From Azospirillum tabaci (GTDB taxonomy: Bacteria > Pseudomonadota > Alphaproteobacteria > Azospirillales > Azospirillaceae), in contig NZ_JACCJY010000001.1 in NCBI RefSeq assembly GCF_014596085.1, positions 186,001 through 250,000 of the forward strand: a stretch of DNA of 64,000 nucleotides, in the 5' to 3' direction. Below are positions 27,826-35,295 of this stretch, in pieces. Position numbers and translations under genes: made by a program. The notes under the pieces were generated by a model. That model worked only from the letters and a program-made list of their open reading frames with translations. It had not been told where the DNA came from and did no database searches. Positions within the stretch are counted from its first letter, which is position 1; every line of letters begins with the position of its first letter.

Positions 27826-29658
27826 TTGTCCGACGCCTTCGATTTCTCCGTCCCACCTTTCGACCGCCTGACCCCGGACCAGCGGCAGCGGCTTTCCGCG
27901 GCCCTCGACCTCGGCGTCTACGCCCGGGACGGCGTGATCCTGAGCCGGGACGAGCCGGCGGACTGCCTGTTCGTGGTGCGGCAGGGGCTGGTCCACGAAC
28001 GCCGGGGCGGCGAGGTGGTGGCGGTGCATGGCGCCCACGACAGCTTCGACCTCCAGGCGCTGTTCTCCGACGGGCAGGCGCGCAGCTTCGTCGCGGCGGA
28101 GGACACGCTGTGCGACTTGGTGCCGCGTCCGATCCTTCTCGAGCTGGCGCACGAGAACGCCGCCTTCGGCGCGGTGATTCAGCAGGAGTTCGCGGACCGG
28201 CTGAGCGCGCTGGCCAACGAGCGGTCCAACCGCGAAACCGCCGCGCTGACGATGGCGCGCATCCGGCAGGCCTATCTGCACCCGCCGGTCTTCGTCGAGG
28301 CCGGGGCGTCCTTGCGCGACGCGGCGGCGGCGATGAAGCGGCACCAGGCGAGCAGCGTGTTGGTCCGCGACGGCGGTCCCGGGAACGGGGACCCTGGGAA
28401 CGGCGGGCGCGTCGGCATCCTGACCGGCACCGACCTGCGCGACCTCGTGGTGCTGGAGGGGCGCCCGGTGGACAGCCCGGTTGGGCCGCTCGCCCGTTAC
28501 GAGCTGCTGGCGCTGGACCGCGACGATCTGCTGTTCAACGCGCTGATCCTGATGACCAAGCATTCGGTGCGCCGGCTGGTCATCACCGAGCAGGGCGAGG
28601 TCGTCGGCCTGCTGGAGCAGACCGACCTGCTGGCCGTCCTGTCCAACCATTCCCAGGTCGTCGCGCTCAAGGTCGACCGCGCCGCCACGCCGGAGGATCT
28701 CGGCCGGGCCAGCCAGGACATCGTCGGGCTGATCCGCACGCTGCACGGCACGGGCGTCAAGGTCTCCTTCATCGCCGACCTCGTGACCGAGCTGAACCGC
28801 AAGATCTTCCGCCGCCTGTTCGAGCTGCTGGCGCCGCCGGACCTGCTGGCCAATTCCTGCCTGATCGTGATGGGCAGCGAGGGGCGCGGCGAGCAGCTTC
28901 TGAAGACCGATCAGGACAACGGGCTGATCCTGCGCGACGGCTATGAATGCCCGACGCTGCCGCAGGTGACCGACGCCTTCACCCGCCATCTCGTCGAATT
29001 CGGCTACCCGCCCTGTCCGGGGCGCATCATGGTGTCCAACCCGGATTGGACGCGCCCGCTGGCGCTGTACAAGGATTCCCTCTTCCACTGGATTCACCGG
29101 CCCGACGAGGCGGCGCAGATGAACCTCGCCATCTTCTACGACGCGGCGGCGGTGGCCGGTGACGCCTCCCTGCTCGCGGAGGCGAAGGGCTATCTGCTCG
29201 GCCGGCTTCAGGACAACCAGATGTTCTTCACCGCCTTCGCCCGCCCGGCGCTCGCCTTCGACACGCCGTCGGGCCTGTTCGGCGGCCTGTTCGAGCGGCG
29301 CCGCAACGAGGCGGTGGACATCAAGAAGGCCGGCATCTTCCCCATCGTCCACGGCGTCCGCGCGCTGGCGCTGGAAAAGCACATGGCGGAGACCAACACG
29401 ACCGAGCGCATCTGGGCGCTCGCCGACAAGGGCGTTCTCGACCGCGGCGTGGCGGGCGAACTGGCCGATGCCTTCACCTTCCTGTCCACGCTGCGGCTGA
29501 AGGCCGGCCTGGACGGCAGCGTCTCCGGCACCCAGACCGACAACCTCGTCCGCACGGAGTCCCTGGGCAAGCTCGACCGCGACCAGTTCAAGGACTGTCT
29601 GGCGTTGGTGAAGAAGTTCAAGGAACTGCTCGCCTACCACTTCCACCTGAACCATTGA
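27826..29658 (+). CDS. cNMP-binding / CBS / DUF294 nucleotidyltransferase-like protein
   Basis: The 610-residue protein has four modules: a cyclic-nucleotide-binding-like domain (residues 15-115, CLFVVRQGLVHERRGGEVV), a pair of CBS domains (about 150-270, HQASSVLVRDGG and HSVRRLVITEQGEVVGLLEQ), a DUF294 domain with the nucleotidyltransferase signature MGSEGRGEQLLKTDQDNGLI near residue 345, and a DUF294_C helical region with DIKKAGIFPIVHGVRALALE near 500. The signature resembles GlnD-type uridylyltransferases. The TTG at 27826 has GGAG six bases upstream; a GTG at 27814 is the alternative. Its position after actP suggests regulation of acetate uptake by a nucleotide signal; that is inference. 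Confidence 0.88.
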   Translation: MSDAFDFSVPPFDRLTPDQRQRLSAALDLGVYARDGVILSRDEPADCLFVVRQGLVHERRGGEVVAVHGAHDSFDLQALFSDGQARSFVAAEDTLCDLVPRPILLELAHENAAFGAVIQQEFADRLSALANERSNRETAALTMARIRQAYLHPPVFVEAGASLRDAAAAMKRHQASSVLVRDGGPGNGDPGNGGRVGILTGTDLRDLVVLEGRPVDSPVGPLARYELLALDRDDLLFNALILMTKHSVRRLVITEQGEVVGLLEQTDLLAVLSNHSQVVALKVDRAATPEDLGRASQDIVGLIRTLHGTGVKVSFIADLVTELNRKIFRRLFELLAPPDLLANSCLIVMGSEGRGEQLLKTDQDNGLILRDGYECPTLPQVTDAFTRHLVEFGYPPCPGRIMVSNPDWTRPLALYKDSLFHWIHRPDEAAQMNLAIFYDAAAVAGDASLLAEAKGYLLGRLQDNQMFFTAFARPALAFDTPSGLFGGLFERRRNEAVDIKKAGIFPIVHGVRALALEKHMAETNTTERIWALADKGVLDRGVAGELADAFTFLSTLRLKAGLDGSVSGTQTDNLVRTESLGKLDRDQFKDCLALVKKFKELLAYHFHLNH

Positions 29659-29688
29659 CCCGCCGGACGCGCGGGGAGAGGAGGCGGC

Positions 29689-30288
29689 ATGCCGACCGAG
29701 ACCATTGCCAGCGTGGTCGCCAACGGGGCGGTGGCTGCCGCCCCCTTCGCACCCCCCGTTGCTGAAACCGTCAGCCTGCTCGGCGAGCATCCTGACCGCG
29801 CCCTGCTGCGGTCGGGTGAGGAGAGCGGGGAGCGGGTGGCGATCCATTGCGAGGCCACCTCCTTCGACGCGGCCACGGCGGATCTGCGCAGCGTCGCCGC
29901 TCTGCGCATCCGCGGCAGCCGCGTCCTGACAAGCCAGCGCCTGATCCTTTCCTTCTGGCCCACCGAACCGGCGGAGCCCGCGCTGTCCCGCCTGCTGGCC
30001 TTCATCGGCAACCGGCCGCTGGTCGGTTACTACCTGGACTTCACCGTGGGGCTTCTGGACCGGCTGGTGCAGCCGATGGTGGGCATGGCCCTGCCGAACC
30101 AGCGCATCGAGGTGTCCAGCCTCTATTACGGACGCAAGGCCAAGGCGCCCGGCAAATACGCGGTCGACCTGAGGCTGGACAGCATCCTGCGCGATCTCGA
30201 CCTGCCGCCGCGCGCCGGGGAGGACGCCTATGCCAGCGCGCTCGCCGCCGCCATGGTCTATCTGCGCCTGGAGCCGCCGCGGCCCTGA
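29689..30288 (+). CDS. Exonuclease-fold (DnaQ-like) protein with lost catalytic residues
   Basis: The 199-residue protein occupies the slot where 3'-5' exonucleases follow DUF294 proteins in related operons, and its sequence still follows the DnaQ/RNase T fold: GERVAIHCEATSFDAATADL, RPLVGYYLDFTVGLLDRL and RAGEDAYASALAAAMVYL line up with the ExoI, ExoII and ExoIII motifs. Compared with the intact DEDDh protein at 40863-41486, the first Asp is His53, the second-motif Asp is Thr119 and the general-base His is Pro174; only Glu55 and Asp179 remain. It is therefore probably not a nuclease. The ribosome site GAGGAGG is strong. Confidence 0.75.
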   Translation: MPTETIASVVANGAVAAAPFAPPVAETVSLLGEHPDRALLRSGEESGERVAIHCEATSFDAATADLRSVAALRIRGSRVLTSQRLILSFWPTEPAEPALSRLLAFIGNRPLVGYYLDFTVGLLDRLVQPMVGMALPNQRIEVSSLYYGRKAKAPGKYAVDLRLDSILRDLDLPPRAGEDAYASALAAAMVYLRLEPPRP

Positions 30289-30295
30289 CAGTTCA

Positions 30296-32005
30296 TCAAG
30301 CCGCTTTTGTCTGGGCTTTGGAGAGGGTGGGCACCGACACGATGAAGCGGGTGCCCGGTCCGCCGTCCGGCTGGCGGTCGATGGTCACCTGCGCCCCGGC
30401 CTGCTGGGCCAGCGCCCGGACCAGAACCAGCCCCAGCCCGCTCTGGCGCTTGTCGTTCGCGCGGTTCTGGGAGGCGGACGGATCGGGCGGCAGGCCGGTG
30501 CCGTCGTCGCGCACCACCATTCGCATGCCCTCGCTCCCCTCCGGCAGCAGCTCCACGCTCACCGTGCCGGGATGGCCGAGGGGGAAGGCGTGGAGCAGCG
30601 CGTTGGACACCAGCTCGCTGGCGATCAGGGCGAGCGGGGTGGCCTGATCCACGTCCAGGCTCCAGGGCTGGGGGGCGTTCACCGTCAGCCGCGCGCCGGT
30701 CGGGTTGGTCGAGCGGACCAGCCCGTCGCAGAGCTGGCGCAGATAGTCGGCGAAGTCGATGCGCGCCGGCTGGTCGGAGCGGTAGAGCAGCTCCTGCATC
30801 AGGCTCATGCACTGGATGCGGCGCAGGCTTTCGTCGAAGGCGCGGCGGGCCGGCTCGTCGATGCGGGCGGCCTGAAGGCGCAGCAGGCTGCAAATGACCT
30901 GAAGGTTGTTCTTCACCCGGTGCTGCACCTCCTTCAGCAGGACCTCCTTGTCGGTCACCGCCGTTTCGAGCTGGGCGTTGGTCTGCTCCAGCTCCGCCGT
31001 GCGCTGGTGGACCCGCTCCTCCAGCGTGTCGTAAGCGTGCTGGAGCGCGCTCTCCGCCTGCCGCTCCCGACGCGCGCGCTGAAGGGCCATCCCGCCGATC
31101 ACCGACACCGCGGCCAGCGCCGCCAGCGCGTAGGAGATGTAGGTCCAGAGCTGCCCGTGCCAGCGCTCCATGACGCTGCTCACCGGAATGGCCACCTCAG
31201 CGGTCAGGGGCACGCTGTCCACCCGGCGCAACGCGGTGATTTCCGGCTCCCCGGCAGCCTCCGCCGCGGCGCTGTCGGTGGCGTCCGGCCCCTGGGTCTC
31301 GTGCAGCAGCACCGTGCCGTCGACCCGGCGCAGGGTGATGGAGCGGGCGTAGTCGAAGTCGAAGCTCTTGTAGATGTCGCGGACGTAGCGCGGCGAGACG
31401 GTGACCAGGGCCACGCCGCGGAACTCACCCGGTGCGGCGGCCAGCGGGCGCGAGAGGAGGATCAGCGGCTCCTGGCTGTAGCGGCTGTTGTCCAGCGCGG
31501 TGATGAAGAGATTTCCCCCCGCCTCGCTGCCGCCCGTCCGCTGGGCCACGAAGTAATCGCGGTCGGCGACGTTCATCGCCGGGGTGGGAAAGCGGCGGGT
31601 GGTCAGGACGGGGTTCCCTTCGGCGTCGAACAGCCAGATCGACACCAGATAAGGCGTGCCCCGCACCAGCGCCGCGTAGCGTTCCCAGCCCGCCCGGTCG
31701 CTGGGCAGCGGGGCGCCCGCCGGCCCGGCGAGCTGGACCGCCTGCTTCAGGATCAGGTCGCTGGTCTCCACCAGCCGGGCCGCGTGCTCCGCCACCAGCA
31801 GGCTGGCGTTGCCGGCGGTGTCCTGGGCGTGCTGCAGGGCCGCCGCGCGGTCGCGCAACGCGAAGCTGGCCGACAGACCGAGCGTCAGCAGCAGCGCCAC
31901 CGCGCAGACCATCAGGACCAGCGCCGACCCCGGCATCCGGTAGAGCAGAGGGGAACCTTTGGATCGCAGGGCGCGCAGGGGCATGGGGACGATGCTTCGG
32001 GGCAT
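30296..32005 (-). CDS. Membrane sensor histidine kinase (Cache, HisKA_2, HATPase)
   Basis: The 569-residue kinase has a first membrane helix (residues 27-48), a large periplasmic Cache-type region (about 50-275, including SDLILKQAVQL and ADRDYFVAQR), a second helix near 285-305 and a coiled linker. The dimerisation domain is of HisKA_2 type, EVQHRVKNNLQVICSLLRLQ, with phospho-acceptor His362. The ATP-binding domain has N-box ELVSNALLHAF, G1 DDGTGLPPDP and a GLGLVLVR motif. No cognate response regulator is adjacent. The start at 32005 is the most likely of several in-frame codons. It converges with the actP-linked genes, with seven bases between stops, and might sense small carboxylates like other Cache kinases. 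Confidence 0.9.
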   Translation of the reverse strand: MPRSIVPMPLRALRSKGSPLLYRMPGSALVLMVCAVALLLTLGLSASFALRDRAAALQHAQDTAGNASLLVAEHAARLVETSDLILKQAVQLAGPAGAPLPSDRAGWERYAALVRGTPYLVSIWLFDAEGNPVLTTRRFPTPAMNVADRDYFVAQRTGGSEAGGNLFITALDNSRYSQEPLILLSRPLAAAPGEFRGVALVTVSPRYVRDIYKSFDFDYARSITLRRVDGTVLLHETQGPDATDSAAAEAAGEPEITALRRVDSVPLTAEVAIPVSSVMERWHGQLWTYISYALAALAAVSVIGGMALQRARRERQAESALQHAYDTLEERVHQRTAELEQTNAQLETAVTDKEVLLKEVQHRVKNNLQVICSLLRLQAARIDEPARRAFDESLRRIQCMSLMQELLYRSDQPARIDFADYLRQLCDGLVRSTNPTGARLTVNAPQPWSLDVDQATPLALIASELVSNALLHAFPLGHPGTVSVELLPEGSEGMRMVVRDDGTGLPPDPSASQNRANDKRQSGLGLVLVRALAQQAGAQVTIDRQPDGGPGTRFIVSVPTLSKAQTKAA

Positions 32006-32150
32006 GGAAGGTGGTGGCTTTCGTGGCGGACCAACACTTTTTTGCAGGCTCCTGTTCCCTGGGTACGCCCGTTGAACCGCGCCGCGCCACCCCCTATTGT
32101 CGCGTCGGGCCGAAAGGCCGAAGCGGCATCGAGCGCGGGGAGTATGGCGT

Positions 32151-33257
32151 ATGAAAATCGACGGCACGGCCTACCGCACCATCTGGCTGGCGCAGGACGG
32201 CTGGTCGGTGGAGATCATCGACCAGACGCGGATGCCGCATGATTTCGCCATCGCGCGGCTGACAGACCTCGATGAGGCCGCCCACGCTATCCGCGCCATG
32301 CTGGTGCGCGGGGCGCCGCTGATCGGGGCGACCGCCGCCTACGGCGTCGCTCTGGCCATGCGGGCCGACCCGTCCGACACGGCGCTGGAGGCGGCCCACG
32401 CGCGGCTGCTCGCCACCCGCCCGACCGCGGTCAACCTGCGCTGGGCGCTGGAGCGGATGCGCGCCCGCCTGGCGCCGTTGCCGCCCGCCGCCCGCGTGGA
32501 GGCCGCCTACGCCGAGGCCGCCGCGGTCTGCGACGAGGACGTCGCCATCAACCGCGCCATCGGCGAGCATGGCGCCGCCTTGATCCGCGAGGCCGCCCGC
32601 CGCAAGGCGCCGGGCGAGCCGGTGAACGTGCTGACCCACTGCAACGCCGGCTGGCTCGCCACTGTCGACTGGGGCACGGCGCTGGCCCCGGTCTATGTCG
32701 CCTTCGAGGAGGGCATCCGCCTGCATGTCTGGGTGGACGAGACGCGCCCGCGCAACCAGGGCGCCAGCCTGACCGCCTGGGAGCTGAACCGCCACGGCGT
32801 GCCCCACACGGTGGTGGTGGACAACACCGGCGGTCACCTGATGCAGCACGGCATGGTCGACCTGTGCATCGTCGGCACCGACCGCACCACGGCGACCGGC
32901 GACGTCTGCAACAAGATCGGCACCTATCTGAAGGCGCTGGCCGCCCGCGACAACGGCGTGCCCTTCTACGTCGCGCTGCCCTCGCCGACCGTCGACTGGG
33001 GCATGGCGGACGGGGTGAAGGAGATCCCCATCGAGGAGCGCGACGCCCGCGAGGTGACCGAGCTGACCGGCGTCACCACCGATGGGCGGATCGAGACCAT
33101 CCGCGTCACCCCGGCCGGCAGCCCGGCGGTCAATTACGGTTTCGACGTGACTCCGGCCCGTCTGGTGACCGGTCTGGTGACCGAGCGCGGCGTCTGCCCG
33201 GCAAGCCGGGAGGGGCTGCTGGGTCTGTTTCCGGAGCAGGGTGGCGTGTCGCGCTGA
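32151..33257 (+). CDS. mtnA: S-methyl-5-thioribose-1-phosphate isomerase
   Basis: MtnA interconverts methylthioribose 1-phosphate and methylthioribulose 1-phosphate in methionine salvage, or in the related shunt that detoxifies methylthioadenosine. The 368-residue protein has the eIF2B-like fold signatures [20 protein letters not shown] near residue 48, [17 protein letters not shown] near 162, [20 protein letters not shown] near 193 and [19 protein letters not shown] near 240. The catalytic Cys and Asp of those motifs are present. The usual Asn of the AANGDVANK stretch is Thr here. GGGGAG precedes the ATG. No other salvage genes are in the window. Confidence 0.95.
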   Translation: MKIDGTAYRTIWLAQDGWSVEIIDQTRMPHDFAIARLTDLDEAAHAIRAMLVRGAPLIGATAAYGVALAMRADPSDTALEAAHARLLATRPTAVNLRWALERMRARLAPLPPAARVEAAYAEAAAVCDEDVAINRAIGEHGAALIREAARRKAPGEPVNVLTHCNAGWLATVDWGTALAPVYVAFEEGIRLHVWVDETRPRNQGASLTAWELNRHGVPHTVVVDNTGGHLMQHGMVDLCIVGTDRTTATGDVCNKIGTYLKALAARDNGVPFYVALPSPTVDWGMADGVKEIPIEERDAREVTELTGVTTDGRIETIRVTPAGSPAVNYGFDVTPARLVTGLVTERGVCPASREGLLGLFPEQGGVSR

Positions 33258-33281
33258 CGCCCTGCTGCTCCGAAAAGCGGC

Positions 33282-33746
33282 TCAGGCTGCGGCGACGACG
33301 AGCAGGGCGACGACCAGCGCCACCGCGTCCTCGATCAGCGCCGCCGGCCGGTCGCGGCCGAAGGCGGCGGCCATGCGCCGGCGCGCCTCGTAGCCGAGGA
33401 GCGTGCCGGCGACCGCGCCGAGCCCGCCGGCGAGCAATCCGGGGACCCACGCCCCCGCGTCCGCGCCGATGGCCGCGCCCGCGATGGCGCCGCTGGCGAT
33501 GCGGCTGGCGAAGGGGAAGGGGCGTTTGCGGCTGGGGGTGTTCGGCAACTTGTCGGTGACCAGCTCCCCCACCGCCATCGCGGTGAAGACCCAGGGCGAG
33601 ACCGGGTGGCCGAGGAAGAACAGCCAGCTTCCCGACAGGTCGAGCCAGCCGCTATAGGCGGCCCAGGAGACCGCCGCCGGCGCGAGCATGGTGCGCGAAC
33701 CGGCGACGGCGCCGATCAGGACGGCGAGGATCAAAGCTATCGTCAC
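33282..33746 (-). CDS. DUF4126 membrane protein
   Basis: The 154-residue protein has four to five hydrophobic segments and the DUF4126 core: GSRTMLAPAAVSWAAYSG near residue 16, then AVGELVTDKLPNTPSRK near residue 58 and a Gly/Ala-rich pair of helices. The function is unknown. It starts 13 bases after the aldehyde dehydrogenase stop and is probably transcribed with it. DUF4126 proteins are seen in several bacteria near lipid and pigment genes by my recollection, which is weak support for a membrane-lipid role. Confidence 0.85.
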   Translation of the reverse strand: MTIALILAVLIGAVAGSRTMLAPAAVSWAAYSGWLDLSGSWLFFLGHPVSPWVFTAMAVGELVTDKLPNTPSRKRPFPFASRIASGAIAGAAIGADAGAWVPGLLAGGLGAVAGTLLGYEARRRMAAAFGRDRPAALIEDAVALVVALLVVAAA

Positions 33747-33759
33747 GATGGTCTCCGGG

Positions 33760-35232
33760 TCAGTCGGTCCGGCGTTCGCGCAGACGGTGGATCAGGGTCC
33801 GGACCACCCCGGCGCGGGTGCCGGGACCGCCATGGAGGAGGCGGAGCGCCGCCAGCATCAGCGCCGCGTCGCCGTCGCGCGGCGGATCGGTGTGGGGAAG
33901 CCGCCGGCCGCGCCGCACCGCGACGGTCTTGACCCGCGTCATCTCCAGCAGCCCTTCGGCCCCGCGCGTGACCCCCCAGCCGCTGGCGCGGCGCCCGCCG
34001 AAGGGCAGGCGGGGGTCGGCGGTCGGCACGATCAGGTCGTTGACGGTCACCGTTCCGGCGTCCAGCCGCCCGGCCAGCGCGCGCGCCTCCTCCTCCAGCC
34101 CGAAGACCGAGGCGCCGAGCGCGTAGGGGCTCTCGGCGGCGGCCTCCAGCGCTTCCTCCATGTCGCGGACGGGCACCAGCGACAGGATGGGGGCGAACAG
34201 CTCCTCGCGCAGCAGCGCCATGCCCGGCCGCGCGTCGGCCACGATCAGCGGCGCCATCGCCGGGTCGGCGTCCGCGGGCAGCGAACCCACCGGGCGGGCG
34301 CCCTCCGCCATCGCCGCGCGGACCAGCCCGACCAGCCGGCGCCGCACCGGCAGGGGCACCGCCGCCGGCGGGATCGCCGCCACGCTGCGCGTCAAGCAAA
34401 CCTCCAGTTCGGCCGCCAGGGCGCGCGGCACGAAGACCCGGCGCGGCGCGATGCAGGTGGCGGAGCCGTTGAGGCGCAGGCCGAAGGCGAGCGCACGGGC
34501 GACCGTGCCGAGATCGGCGCCCGGCAGGACGAACACCGGGTCGTTGCCCGACAGCTCCATGGTGGAGGGCACCAGCGAATCGGCGAGCTGGCGGGCCACC
34601 GCCCGGCCGGTGCCGGCCGATCCGGTCAGCACCAGCTTGTCGATGCCGGCGGTGATCGCGTCGGACACCGCGTCGGGGGATTCGTCCAACAACTGGAACA
34701 GGCCGTCGGGCAGACCGGCCTCGGCCAGCCAGTCCGCCAGCCGTTCCATCGGCGCGGAGCAGCTGGGCGCCGGCTTGACCAGCACCGCGTTCCCCGCGAC
34801 CAGCGCCTGAAGCGCCTGCACTCCCGGCAGCAGCAACGGGTAGTTGGAGGGGCCGACGATCAGGACGGTGCCGAACGGCTCCCGCCGCACCTCCGCCGTG
34901 ACGCCGAACAGCCAGACCGGACGGCCGCGCGCCCCCAAACGCCGCGGCGCCAGCAGCGCGGCGGCCTCGCGCTCCAGGAAGCGGCAGGCCTCGGCGAGCG
35001 GCAGGATCTCCGCGCTCAGGCTCTCGGCCGCGCTGCGTCCGGGGCGCGTCGCCAGCGTTCGCACGAGATCTTCGGCCTCCGCCCCGGTGGGGGGGGGGGT
35101 TTTGGGGATGATGGGGAGGCTTTCGGGTGTATTGCCGCCCGCCCCCCCCCCCCCCGCACGAGGAAATGGATCTCTGGTCCCGCTTGTCCGAGGGGTTACA
35201 CCCGGAGGGGTGGGATTGTGGCTGTGATCCAT
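33760..35232 (-). CDS. Aldehyde dehydrogenase of the pigment locus
   Basis: From the AEAEDLVRTL segment (35079) on, this is a complete ALDH-superfamily domain: VLIVGPSNYPLLLPGVQALQ, VLTGSAGTGRAVARQL, the catalytic Glu in MELSGNDPVFV, the catalytic Cys in NGSATCIAPRR, REELFAPILSL and LPFGGRRASGWG. In C30 carotenoid loci such an enzyme oxidises the terminal aldehyde of diapocarotenal to the acid. The start is uncertain: the ATG at 35232 gives 490 residues but crosses a C14 and a G11 tract and overlaps the divergent promoter, while a GTG at 35064 gives 434. Length changes in either tract would alter which start is in frame. Confidence 0.85.
   Translation of the reverse strand: MDHSHNPTPPGVTPRTSGTRDPFPRAGGGGAGGNTPESLPIIPKTPPPTGAEAEDLVRTLATRPGRSAAESLSAEILPLAEACRFLEREAAALLAPRRLGARGRPVWLFGVTAEVRREPFGTVLIVGPSNYPLLLPGVQALQALVAGNAVLVKPAPSCSAPMERLADWLAEAGLPDGLFQLLDESPDAVSDAITAGIDKLVLTGSAGTGRAVARQLADSLVPSTMELSGNDPVFVLPGADLGTVARALAFGLRLNGSATCIAPRRVFVPRALAAELEVCLTRSVAAIPPAAVPLPVRRRLVGLVRAAMAEGARPVGSLPADADPAMAPLIVADARPGMALLREELFAPILSLVPVRDMEEALEAAAESPYALGASVFGLEEEARALAGRLDAGTVTVNDLIVPTADPRLPFGGRRASGWGVTRGAEGLLEMTRVKTVAVRRGRRLPHTDPPRDGDAALMLAALRLLHGGPGTRAGVVRTLIHRLRERRTD
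35089..35155. repeat. Homopolymer tracts G11 and C14
   Basis: Eleven consecutive G (35089-35099) and fourteen consecutive C (35142-35155) stand 42 bases apart at the 5' end of the aldehyde dehydrogenase gene. On the coding strand they encode Pro and Gly runs. Such tracts are prone to slippage in cells and to errors in sequencing. Confidence 0.95.
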
Positions 35233-35252
35233 TCCTGGTCCGTGTTCGTAAC
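35225..35252 (+). promoter_or_regulatory. Putative RpoE/ChrR-type (ECF11) promoter of the desaturase operon
   Basis: TGATCC (35225-35230) is followed after 16 bases by CGTAAC (35247-35252), with the desaturase ATG 43 bases downstream. This matches the TGATCC/CGTA consensus described for ECF11 sigma factors of the singlet-oxygen response in Rhodobacter and relatives. In Azospirillum brasilense carotenoid synthesis is known to be controlled by RpoE and its anti-sigma factor ChrR. Use of this site is inference. Confidence 0.6.
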
Positions 35253-35295
35253 TGCCTTCACACAAGTCGGCAGCTTGGGAGCGTTTGGCAAGCGG

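Noticed and set aside
33688..35295. Upstream extension of the first desaturase frame across the aldehyde dehydrogenase gene
   Set aside because: The extension is antisense to ALDH motifs; the desaturase begins with its FAD motif right after the ATG at 35296.
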